Shown here one piece after another: positions 1 through 7,606 of a stretch of DNA of 64,000 nucleotides; the first letter of the stretch is position 1; each line of letters opens with the position of its first letter. Origin of the DNA: Enterobacter sp. Cy-643 (GTDB lineage Bacteria; Pseudomonadota; Gammaproteobacteria; Enterobacterales; Enterobacteriaceae). The stretch is from positions 992,001 to 1,056,000 of the forward strand of contig NZ_VWWV01000001.1 of assembly GCF_011752815.1 (NCBI RefSeq). Reading direction: 5' to 3'. The notes under the pieces were generated by a model. That model was not told the origin of the DNA. It ran no database searches and saw only the letters and a list, made by a program, of their open reading frames with translations. A program made the translations under genes and the position numbers.

Positions 1-400
1 TGTTTATTTGCACTGCGATGTTACTGTTCAACGCTTCCTGCTGACGATGGGAATCATAAATACGATACCCCGTAAACAGCATGATGCACAGTAGCAGAAC
101 ACTTAGACCCTTCAACCACTTAGGGCTTGTCAGATACAGGCTCGTGCCAATCCTTTGACTGAGGGTTAACGCCGGGGACTGGTAGCTCAAACGGTGCGTG
201 AACCAGGTTTTCACACCTTCTTCAATCAACTCGTCATTCACGGCCATGCCCGACTGCTGGTAGTAATCGCGTATGCGCTGGCTGATTTTCTGCCGCAGCA
301 GCGGCAAGTCTAAATGCTCGTCAACGGCAATTTGTTGGGCATGGAGCGCATCGATGATAGCCATCGCCCCCAACTGATCGCTCAGTTTTATCTTATCCAT
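1..400 (-). CDS. DUF6384-like membrane protein, C-terminus cut by window edge
   Basis: Reading the minus strand from the ATG at 398-400 gives about 133 residues with no stop before the window edge, so the gene is partial. The N-terminal 90 residues are soluble and mostly helical. Residues about 97-113 form one hydrophobic membrane segment, followed by a basic and polar stretch. Its start codon overlaps the stop of the upstream coiled-coil gene by one base (TGATG), which indicates translational coupling and the same operon. The DUF6384 assignment comes from memory of similar proteins next to TelA-like genes and is tentative. No function is known; the context suggests an envelope or cytoplasmic-membrane role. 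Confidence 0.6.
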   Translation of the reverse strand, partial: MDKIKLSDQLGAMAIIDALHAQQIAVDEHLDLPLLRQKISQRIRDYYQQSGMAVNDELIEEGVKTWFTHRLSYQSPALTLSQRIGTSLYLTSPKWLKGLSVLLLCIMLFTGYRIYDSHRQQEALNSNIAVQIN

Positions 401-1860
401 CAGAAACTGTCCGTTGTCCGGTAGCTGCCACCACCCGTTGAAGAGGAAGAGCTAAAACCGCCTCCGGATGATGTGCCGCTGGAACTGCTGCTCCCGCCGG
501 AAGAAGCGCTAAATCCTCCCCCAGACGATGTTCTGCCGGCGCTTGTGCCAGAGGATGAACGAGATGTCCATCCCGAGCCGGAAGAGGAACGGCGGCGGCT
601 GCCAGCGTTGTTATAGCTGCTGGCCGGGGCTGGTCTGGGACGTTTACGGGAAGCGGCAGAGATTTTCGCCAAAATTTCTCTCAGGCCTTGTTCGCCGTTC
701 ATATAGCGTCTGATCTGTTTTTCCTCGCTATCGAACAGTCCCCATTTAAACTCAAGATCGTCATTATTAAGGCCATTCCGATGGAAGGCGCTTTCCAGCG
801 CTTCCGCCAGGCCGAGGTCTTTCCGGGCATTTTCCCGATCGGTTTGAATGGCGGCAATACGCCCGGTGAGACTTGCCTCCTGCGGAATCAGCGTGCGTAT
901 TCTCTCAAGCATAATATCGTCATCAGGCGAGGCGGTTCGCGCCACCAGTTCGCTGAGTTTTTGCTGAGGCAGACGGGACATCTGTTCAGACAGCTGTCGC
1001 ATAATTCGCTGAAAATTCTCACCTTCTCCGCTGGCAAAGGCCTCTATTTTTAACTGCAGCTGGCTAACTTTTTGCTGACTTACGGTCAGGTTGGCTTCCA
1101 GTGCCTCAAGCCGTTGATACAGCTCGGGCAAACCGATGTCCTTTTCGACCCGGCTGACAAAGCCTTTGAACAGCTCATCCCTCGCCTTAGCTTGCTGCTC
1201 CAGCGCCTGCAGTTTGGTTTCGGATGCTTTTTGCAGAGCAAAAAGCATCCGGTAATTGGCAGCGTTTTCGTTAAAGCGGCACAGTCCGGCAATCCAGTTG
1301 TCGAGATTACGCCGAAGGCGCCATGCGCGATATTTTTCGGTGGCGTAGCCTTTGTCCAGCAGGTAATTGAACAGTTTTTGCTGGCCGTAAACGGCCGTTT
1401 TCTCCGCAACTTCAGCCTCAAGTTCAGCGTGAAGCACGGTTTGTTTTTCAAGTTCAGTGGCGAAATTTTCTTTGTCCACCCGCGCCTGTTCTGCCAGCGG
1501 ATCTGCGGCAAGCTGCGAGTCGCGTTCAGCTTCATGCTGGTCAATTTGTTCATCCAGTGCCACGAGAGCTCGCTGGCGCTGTTGAAAACGCTGTTCTTCA
1601 GCCGCCAGCTGTTGACGGGTAAGGTCAATTTCTTTGTTGAGCTGCAGCAGCAGAGTCTGAATGTTCTGCTCATCGACATGCACGGATGACGATTCCTGCA
1701 ACAGCACCGTCGCCATTTTTTGATAAAGAGAGGCGATCTGTTGCTGCAAAGAGAGCTGCTGCCCGCGCAGCTCTGCCACGGAGGCTTCTACCGATGAGAG
1801 TTGCAGGCGCTGGGTCGCCGTGTTTTGTGCCAGCGCCCGTGCCAGTTTATAGGCTTCCAT
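400..1860 (-). CDS. Coiled-coil protein with Ser/Gly-rich C-terminal tail
   Basis: 486 residues with no recognised enzymatic domain. Residues about 1-160 and 210-290 are rich in Glu, Gln, Leu and Ala with heptad-like spacing, as in long coiled coils. The last 75 residues or so are a low-complexity tail of Ser, Gly and Thr with scattered Arg, after a short Arg/Pro patch (near 405). No signal peptide or membrane segment is seen, so it is probably cytoplasmic. It lies 54 bases after the TelA-like gene and is fused by TGATG to the following membrane-protein gene. The pattern suggests a scaffold that interacts with the TelA-like and membrane partners, but that is inference. Confidence 0.7.
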   Translation of the reverse strand: MEAYKLARALAQNTATQRLQLSSVEASVAELRGQQLSLQQQIASLYQKMATVLLQESSSVHVDEQNIQTLLLQLNKEIDLTRQQLAAEEQRFQQRQRALVALDEQIDQHEAERDSQLAADPLAEQARVDKENFATELEKQTVLHAELEAEVAEKTAVYGQQKLFNYLLDKGYATEKYRAWRLRRNLDNWIAGLCRFNENAANYRMLFALQKASETKLQALEQQAKARDELFKGFVSRVEKDIGLPELYQRLEALEANLTVSQQKVSQLQLKIEAFASGEGENFQRIMRQLSEQMSRLPQQKLSELVARTASPDDDIMLERIRTLIPQEASLTGRIAAIQTDRENARKDLGLAEALESAFHRNGLNNDDLEFKWGLFDSEEKQIRRYMNGEQGLREILAKISAASRKRPRPAPASSYNNAGSRRRSSSGSGWTSRSSSGTSAGRTSSGGGFSASSGGSSSSSGTSSGGGFSSSSSTGGGSYRTTDSF

Positions 1861-1914
1861 TTAACACAAGTTCTCCGTAAATCGCCCCGGTATATCGTTG
1901 TTTAAATCCCGACA

Positions 1915-3096
1915 TTAGCGAGTCAATTCTGCTTTATTGACAATACTGGTAAAACGGCGTTTACCGTCTTCTACTACCGCCGCCAGCGCTTCGGCATTTT
2001 TCGTGGCTTCGCCGCGCAACTCTTCAATCATCTTGTAGCTGGACTCCTGGAAACTGACGATAGCATTCACTAATGAACGTACCGATTCGGCTTTGATCGT
2101 TGAACCGTAGCCTGCTCTTAGTCCGGCCTCCAGCTGTTTGGTGCCGTTGGCAGCAATGGTGTTAAGCCCGTCATTGATGCCAGCCTTCATCGCTTCCAGC
2201 GTTTTGGTACTTTCGTCGAGCCCCTGAAGTGAGGTCATTGAGGCTGAAAGCGCGGTGAAGACGATTTCGTTCGTAGCAAAGAAAGTCACGCCCTGGCGGT
2301 AAACGCGCTCTTTAATGGCGTTAGTTTGCTGCAGCCGTGCGAACACCGCCTCCGCCGCGTTGTAGGCAATCAGCAGGTTGTCAGTAAGATCTTTAACAAT
2401 TTGATAGCGTTCATCTTCTTTTTGCAAAGTGCGCAGGGCCTCATCCCGGGTCAACTCCCGGCGTGAACGCTCAGCGCTGTCAACGACATCGCTACTGTCA
2501 GTGGCGGTCTGTGCACTTTGTAGGGCTTGTCGGCACTGGTCTATACGTTGTTCTGCCAGAGTCATAAGCGCCAGGGCATCCACATGGGCCTCTTTCAACC
2601 CAAAGCGGAAATCCTGATAGGCGTCGAGAATGACTTTCTCGCGGGAAATTTGTTCATCGGAGGCTTTGGCCACCTCGATCCAGGTTTTTTTGATGGCGTT
2701 GAAGCGATCCGGAATGGAGCCGCGACGAAGAGTCATCCAGCCGGATTTAATCCGCTCTATCAGGTCCAGCTTGCCGTCGTCCAGCCAGTCAACCATTTGG
2801 GTTGCATCCTGGCGGATAGAGTCGAAAGCGGCGACGATTTTTGTCTGGCGATTGGCAACGTCCATGCTTGAGATATTGTCGCGAACAACGGCGTTGAAGG
2901 CGCTTTGCTGCTGCAGCGTCCTGCCTATGGCCGTCACTCGGTCGGTATCCAGGTCCATAATCGCATCCAGCAGCACCAGGACCGGCGTTTCGGCTTCTGG
3001 GGCGGGCATGATGCCCAGCTTCTGTAACTTTTGTATGGCCCGGGTGGTATAGCTGGCTACGGCAGATGTCATCATTGCTTCCTTTATTGATGTCAA
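1915..3096 (-). CDS. TelA/KlaA-like (toxic-anion-resistance family) protein
   Basis: 393 residues, almost wholly helical, without signal peptide or membrane segment. The stretch around residues 165-200, containing AYQDFRFGLKEA, and the helical C-terminal half resemble the TelA/KlaA family, named after tellurite resistance plasmids but of unclear biochemical role. In many bacteria members of this family lie with membrane or stress-response genes. Here the gene follows the kinase-like gene by 43 bases and precedes the coiled-coil gene by 54 bases, all on one strand. Similarity was judged by eye, so the family call is moderate. A purely structural coiled-coil protein is the alternative. Confidence 0.5.
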   Translation of the reverse strand: MTSIKEAMMTSAVASYTTRAIQKLQKLGIMPAPEAETPVLVLLDAIMDLDTDRVTAIGRTLQQQSAFNAVVRDNISSMDVANRQTKIVAAFDSIRQDATQMVDWLDDGKLDLIERIKSGWMTLRRGSIPDRFNAIKKTWIEVAKASDEQISREKVILDAYQDFRFGLKEAHVDALALMTLAEQRIDQCRQALQSAQTATDSSDVVDSAERSRRELTRDEALRTLQKEDERYQIVKDLTDNLLIAYNAAEAVFARLQQTNAIKERVYRQGVTFFATNEIVFTALSASMTSLQGLDESTKTLEAMKAGINDGLNTIAANGTKQLEAGLRAGYGSTIKAESVRSLVNAIVSFQESSYKMIEELRGEATKNAEALAAVVEDGKRRFTSIVNKAELTR

Positions 3097-3139
3097 AATA
3101 TTTCAGCCAGCACTATACCCTGATGTTTTGCCTCTGTAA

Positions 3140-4522
3140 TCACCCCTGCGGGTTCACCAGCCATGTACCGGAATTCGCTATCACAATAGTTTGCTTACGG
3201 GGCGTTTCGCCCCCGCTTAGCGCCAGCAAGTATTTTCCTGCCGGGAGCTGAAGTGAGGCAAAACCGTTGGCGGCGGGCGCCAGCTTCTGCGTTTTACCGT
3301 TGATCGCCAGCTGCTCGCCGTCGTTCATCCGGATATATACCCGGGCAAGCGTGCTTTCAGCCGCTGCGGCTGCCGGGGGCGCACCTACCTGCGCCGGGCT
3401 TTGATTAGCAGCAAGCGGCGTGGGGGCCGGGTCCGGCGTACTTACGGCAGGATTTCCCCGGCCAAAAAGTACCGCGCCCACAATCAGGCCCGCAACGACG
3501 CCCGCGCCAATCTGCAGGGCAGGTTGATAGCGCTTCCAGAGCGGCCGCGTCGCCGCGTTGTCAGGCTCTTCTACCGGCACCAGCGCGGTACCCGTTTTTT
3601 TATTACCGACAGGCTCACACACGTCGCCTGGCTGGATGTTCAGCAGAACGGCAAAATCGTCAATAGACTGGGGGCGGTCTTCCGGCTTTAGCGCCAGCGC
3701 TTTATCAACCGCTTGCAGTAAATTGAGGGAATAGCCCTCGGGCTGGGTTTCTGCCAGCCTGATACAGCTGTCCTGAATGCTGCGAGCGACGCTGGCAGGC
3801 GGCGCATGGCCGGTAATGAGCGTATACAGCACGGCGCCGACGGCATAGATATCGGTCCACGGCCCCAGCTGGCTTGCCAGGTCTCCGGTGTACTGCTCCA
3901 GCGGCGCAAAGCCTGGGTGGAGCAGGGTATTGCCTTCATCCAGCGAGCCCTGGCCCCGCCGCGGCGCGCCGGTATTGAGCAGGATAGGCAGCCCGTTATC
4001 CTGAATTTGAATGCTCTTCAGCGACAGATTGCGGTGCAGGTGCTCCGCTGCGTGAAGCGTTGCCAGCGCGCCGCAAAGCATTGGCAGCATCCGGCGGATC
4101 CACGTTTCATCTATCAGCGACGGCTGCTGCTTTTGCAGTTCATCCAGCGTAATGCCGCTATAAAATAGCGTCACCACGTAAGCGGTATTATTGTCGCTCC
4201 AGATGCGCAGCACCTGGGGCAAATTGGGGTGATTAAAGTGCGCCAGCTGACGCGCTTCTTGCATAAAGCTGTTCAGGCCGGTGGTGTAGACCAGGTGATC
4301 GCGTTCGCTATGGAGCACCAGCTCCATCACGTCATTGCGCATCACGTAAGCTTTAGGCATGTATTCACGAATAGCCACCAGGCGCTCGAGCTGATGATCC
4401 CACGCCCGGTAAAGAATACTGGTCATGCTGGCGTCGACGGCTTCCTGAATTTCAAATTCGTCAAAGCGGTAGCCAGGCGGCAGAGCGTTCGGCACTTTTG
4501 GAATAAAATCGTTATCTATCAT
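3140..4522 (-). CDS. Membrane-anchored Hanks-type pseudokinase
   Basis: 460 residues. Residues about 18-295 follow the bacterial Ser/Thr kinase fold, but the catalytic positions are changed. The ATP-binding Lys is Arg52 (VAIREY). The HRD motif is HRN at 163-165, with the loop Lys and Asn also replaced (NLSLKSI). DFG is NTG at 183-185. Glu89 of helix C remains. A single membrane segment lies near 335-352, followed by a Pro/Ala linker and a small C-terminal domain (from about 390) resembling PEGA-type extracytoplasmic domains. The expected topology is cytoplasmic pseudokinase, one membrane pass, periplasmic domain. It sits inside the cluster between the TelA-like gene and a secreted-protein gene. 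It probably acts as a scaffold or sensor rather than a phosphotransferase. Confidence 0.75.
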   Translation of the reverse strand: MIDNDFIPKVPNALPPGYRFDEFEIQEAVDASMTSILYRAWDHQLERLVAIREYMPKAYVMRNDVMELVLHSERDHLVYTTGLNSFMQEARQLAHFNHPNLPQVLRIWSDNNTAYVVTLFYSGITLDELQKQQPSLIDETWIRRMLPMLCGALATLHAAEHLHRNLSLKSIQIQDNGLPILLNTGAPRRGQGSLDEGNTLLHPGFAPLEQYTGDLASQLGPWTDIYAVGAVLYTLITGHAPPASVARSIQDSCIRLAETQPEGYSLNLLQAVDKALALKPEDRPQSIDDFAVLLNIQPGDVCEPVGNKKTGTALVPVEEPDNAATRPLWKRYQPALQIGAGVVAGLIVGAVLFGRGNPAVSTPDPAPTPLAANQSPAQVGAPPAAAAAESTLARVYIRMNDGEQLAINGKTQKLAPAANGFASLQLPAGKYLLALSGGETPRKQTIVIANSGTWLVNPQG

Positions 4523-4560
4523 GATGTTCTCTGCGCGTAGTCATGCAACATGCGGCGTAT

Positions 4561-5520
4561 TTATTTTTGGGCTCGCCAGGCACCGGCGGCCGGGTCACGC
4601 AGCTGCGGGTGCAGGGACTCGACCAGCAACAGCGTAATGGCCGTCCCCGGCGTCACCCAGCCGGACCAGAGCTTGCGTACCTCATTGAGCCGGGTCTGGA
4701 GACGTTGTTCATCCAGCGCCATATCGCGAGATACCTCCACGGCAACGGTACCGCTGGCTTTCCAGCCGTTGATTTCAGGGTGGTAAGGCAAAATAAGCCA
4801 ACTTTGCGGGGCCTGTTCACTGCTGACGACCATACGCTCATTGTTCACGCTGGTGATAAGCAGGCTGTCGGCGTCCGCTGAGGGATTCAGTCCGCTGACC
4901 GGGAAACCGTGGACAAACGTCATCATAATGCGCTTTTCACCGCCGGTGCCGCGCTGAACCACTTCGCTGGTGCCGTTCAGCCAGCCGCCTTTTTCACATT
5001 TGCCATTCTCTTTACCCGGAATAAACAGGGAGCTGCTGGAGGCGTCGCCCTGCCAGAATGTGCGCAAGTGGCAGCCATCCTGTAAGGTAAATTCCAGCCA
5101 CGGCGTGCGGTCGAGAGGCGTGGAAAGATCTTCCGGGCGCTCATTGCGGGTGGCGACCGAAGAGAGCGGGGACTCGATAGTGACTTCCCAGTCGTTGGTT
5201 TTGGTGGCAGAGCCGCGCGCGAGAGGAGCGCCTTCAGGATCTTCCAGCTGCCAGTTAACTCGTGCAATCTCGCTGCACTGGCTTTCCAGCAGCGCGCCCA
5301 GGCGGGGCATGAATGTTTTTAGAATAAGGGGATTCTTATCCCCGTTTGCCACAATGCGTACCGGCAGGTCACTTCCGCACCAGCTTTGCGGGGCATTGCT
5401 TTTGATGTTGTCTATCCACACGTCCAGCTTTTGGGACGGCGATTGAACGATGCGGTAGTTCCCTGCCCAGACGGTAGTGGATGCCAGCAGCAACGCCATA
5501 CCCGAAAGCCAGAGTTTCAT
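4561..5520 (-). CDS. Secreted hypothetical protein of the pseudokinase cluster
   Basis: 319 residues beginning with a clear signal peptide (MKLWLSGMALLLASTTVWA, cleavage after Ala19), so the product should be periplasmic. The mature part has a cysteine pair candidate (near 48 and 81) and two further Cys near 150-175, compatible with disulfide bonds. I do not recognise the fold. It ends 38 bases before the pseudokinase start and is co-directional. The pseudokinase carries a periplasmic C-terminal domain, so this protein is a plausible ligand or partner. That link rests on position only. AAGGA precedes the ATG by a few bases, supporting this start. Confidence 0.65.
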   Translation of the reverse strand: MKLWLSGMALLLASTTVWAGNYRIVQSPSQKLDVWIDNIKSNAPQSWCGSDLPVRIVANGDKNPLILKTFMPRLGALLESQCSEIARVNWQLEDPEGAPLARGSATKTNDWEVTIESPLSSVATRNERPEDLSTPLDRTPWLEFTLQDGCHLRTFWQGDASSSSLFIPGKENGKCEKGGWLNGTSEVVQRGTGGEKRIMMTFVHGFPVSGLNPSADADSLLITSVNNERMVVSSEQAPQSWLILPYHPEINGWKASGTVAVEVSRDMALDEQRLQTRLNEVRKLWSGWVTPGTAITLLLVESLHPQLRDPAAGAWRAQK

Positions 5521-5618
5521 AAAAATCCTTGTTAGCCTGTGTGTAAAGAGAGGGTAACGTTAACGCCTGCACAGGTTGCCGGGTAAATCGTTGCTGCTCT
5601 CATGCCAAAATCTTTGGT

Positions 5619-5640
5619 TAGAAAACCCCCGAAGGGGGTG
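5619..5640 (-). terminator. Hairpin terminator after the SH3 lipoprotein gene
   Basis: On the minus strand a perfect six-pair stem (ACCCCC, loop TTC, GGGGGT; positions 5625-5639) is followed by TTTTC, directly after the lipoprotein stop. It may end that transcript or attenuate readthrough into the secreted-protein and pseudokinase genes downstream. Confidence 0.6.
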
Positions 5641-6135
5641 TTAATTAATGATCCACGTTCCGTTATCGGCGTTCTGGCAGGCTTTGCTTTTATTATCTAC
5701 CGCAACGCAGGTGGATTTTTTGGCCGCGCGGCGAGGGCGAGGCCGGTCTTTTTTCAGCGTCTGGTTATACAGTTCGCTTTTTACCAGCGCCCTTAGCGGC
5801 ACATAGCCCAGCAGTTCCTGTTTATCCTGTTCGGCGATAGCGAACCAGTGGTTTTCTACCTCGCCTAACACCGTATAGCTTTGGCCGTTTTCAAGCTGGG
5901 CCAGCACTTTGCCACCAAAATCGGGTTTGCTCATGATAGAGCCCGGGTAAAGTGCCCGATAGTCTGCGTCAACAGGTGTAAATTCTTTTGGTACTTCAAC
6001 GATATAGCGGTGAGTCAGGGTGACGCCGTTTACCGTGCTGGTCACAATGGTATCGTCGGTCATCTTCGGCGGCGGCGCTTTACAGCCGACAACCGTGGTG
6101 ACAACAAGAAGGACTAACAGGCTTCGCAATTTCAT
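5641..6135 (-). CDS. SH3-domain-like lipoprotein
   Basis: 164 residues. The N-terminus is a lipoprotein signal with lipobox VVGC, so Cys18 is the likely lipidated residue. Residues about 65-125 (PGSIMSKPDF through GYVPLRALV) look like a bacterial SH3 domain, as found in cell-wall or envelope binding proteins. The C-terminal third is basic (RPRPRRAAKK near 130-140) and contains two Cys (near 143 and 154). This is the first gene of the minus-strand cluster, separated from the secreted-protein gene by 120 bases holding a hairpin terminator. Peptidoglycan or envelope binding is the family expectation; the actual ligand is unknown. Confidence 0.65.
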   Translation of the reverse strand: MKLRSLLVLLVVTTVVGCKAPPPKMTDDTIVTSTVNGVTLTHRYIVEVPKEFTPVDADYRALYPGSIMSKPDFGGKVLAQLENGQSYTVLGEVENHWFAIAEQDKQELLGYVPLRALVKSELYNQTLKKDRPRPRRAAKKSTCVAVDNKSKACQNADNGTWIIN

Positions 6136-6467
6136 TGAGACGTTCCCTGAGAAAAAGGTTAAAACCCAACCGCCGCGGGAGCAAGGAGCGCCGCACAGGA
6201 AGATTTTCCACGACGTGAGATACGCCCACGCAAAACGGCACGGCGGCTTGAGTATCTCGCCGGCGCAAGGAATTCGCGTGGTTTCAGCATAGTAGCGTGA
6301 TTTTACATAGCCCTGTTAACAATTCAATGGTGTTATAACAGTGGAATAACCTATTACGTACATGAAGGTTTGACGCCAGGTTAGCGCAGCAAAAAATTGG
6401 CCTGATGTAAATGTAATCGGCTGGCGACTTAAAAGGAATGAAAAGTAGAGAAATGGTGCTAATTTTT

Positions 6468-6488
6468 TGAATTTATTTGATAAATTCA
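6468..6488. promoter_or_regulatory. Perfect 9-bp inverted repeat, candidate operator
   Basis: TGAATTTAT, spacer TTG, ATAAATTCA. It lies in the 484-base AT-rich gap (6136-6619) between the lipoprotein gene and the HTH regulator gene, about 330 bases before the lipoprotein start. The rest of the gap shows no gene. It is most likely a regulator site or part of the promoter region of the leftward cluster; no regulator is identified. Confidence 0.35.
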
Positions 6489-6564
6489 GGATTTTTGCTG
6501 CGGCGTTATTTTTATTCTGTGGTCAATGCGAATCGTCTTATGGGGTTTCCCTGAGGTTATTCTT

Positions 6565-6606
6565 AAAACAATAAAAAACATCGGACCGCGTGAAGGCTGC
6601 CCGATG
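6565..6606 (-). terminator. Terminator of the HTH/MLTR regulator gene
   Basis: On the minus strand the stem CATCGG/CCGATG (6579-6606) is followed by TTTTTTATTGTTTT. It lies 14 bases after the regulator stop codon. Confidence 0.65.
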
Positions 6607-6619
6607 TGAAGGCAGGGGG

Positions 6620-7498
6620 TCAGGCTCCGCTCGATTGAGAAAAGAGCCGCAGGGCTCGCTCACCTGTTTCATCGATCGGCAGGTAAACCAGCAGTCTTGA
6701 GCCGTCTCTCGGCGCGGAGTACCAGTTGACCTGTTGCATACCGAAGGTGCCGATCTGCGGATGCGTGTACTGTTTTATGTGGTTTTCGATATTGCGGATT
6801 TCATAGCGCTGCTCCCAGAGCGCTTTAAACGCGGGGGAAGCGGCGAAAAACGATTCCAGTAGCGTTTCCCAGCGCGGGTCGCCGCGATGCTCGGTGATCC
6901 CGGCGCGGAACCAGCCCACAAATTTAGGCAGCACATCTTCGTTACAGTCTACCCGGCTGCGCCAGGTCTCATTGGTCAGATACTGATAAATGCAGTTGCG
7001 ATGCTCCGGCGGTTCATTGTCAAGATCGACCCCCATCAGCTGGCAAAAATGTGCGTTGTAGCCGAGGATGTCGAAGTTCGGCTTCTGGATGCTGGCGGGG
7101 TTGGGCATCAGGGCGTCCAGCATCCGGCGGGCGGCGGGACTGAGCCCCTCGCACTGCGCGGCGGCGGGCGCTTCGGACGGGGGCAGGCCAGCCAGAATAA
7201 ACAAATGACGGGTTTCCGCCGGAGAGCACTGCAGCGCGCTGGCGATTGCCGTCATAGCGCTTGAGGAGGGATTCACTTCGCGCCCCTGCTCCAGCCAGGT
7301 ATACCAGGTCACGCCGATGTCAGCCAGTAGCGCTACTTCTTCGCGGCGAAGACCGGGCGTACGGCGACGCCCGCTGCGCGGTAACCCCAGCCGCTGCGGA
7401 TCCAGGCTTTCACGCCGGGTGCGTAAAAACAACGCCAGCATTTTACGGCTGTCGTCCAGCGGGCCATGACGCAGTTCAGTCTGAGTGATGAGCATCAC
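6620..7498 (-). CDS. XRE-family regulator with MmyB-like ligand-binding domain
   Basis: 292 residues. Residues about 20-95 form a helix-turn-helix of the HTH_31 type with the recurrent phrase RRTPGLRREEVALLADIG. Residues about 115-285 match the MmyB-like (MLTR_LBD) ligand-binding domain, with W/R-rich segments around 175-200. Proteins of this layout usually control a neighbouring oxidoreductase or transporter. Here the gene is divergent from an MFS exporter gene, with an 8-bp inverted repeat between them. The first Met pair leaves a short unconserved tail, so a start a few codons downstream is possible. Ligand unknown. Confidence 0.8.
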   Translation of the reverse strand: MMLITQTELRHGPLDDSRKMLALFLRTRRESLDPQRLGLPRSGRRRTPGLRREEVALLADIGVTWYTWLEQGREVNPSSSAMTAIASALQCSPAETRHLFILAGLPPSEAPAAAQCEGLSPAARRMLDALMPNPASIQKPNFDILGYNAHFCQLMGVDLDNEPPEHRNCIYQYLTNETWRSRVDCNEDVLPKFVGWFRAGITEHRGDPRWETLLESFFAASPAFKALWEQRYEIRNIENHIKQYTHPQIGTFGMQQVNWYSAPRDGSRLLVYLPIDETGERALRLFSQSSGA

Positions 7499-7522
7499 AA
7501 ATACTCCAGAATAGTAGTGCCA

Positions 7523-7548
7523 GTACCAGTATAAGCAAGAACTGGTAC
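7523..7548. promoter_or_regulatory. Inverted repeat between divergent regulator and MFS genes
   Basis: GTACCAGT, ten-base spacer, ACTGGTAC: perfect 8-bp arms centred between the regulator start (7498) and the MFS start (7607). It is a natural candidate operator for the divergent XRE-type regulator. Confidence 0.5.
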
Positions 7549-7606
7549 CCGGTTAAATGTTCAGGGATCCTACGTCGGTATCCCGAACTATGCAATGGAG
7601 TCCCTG

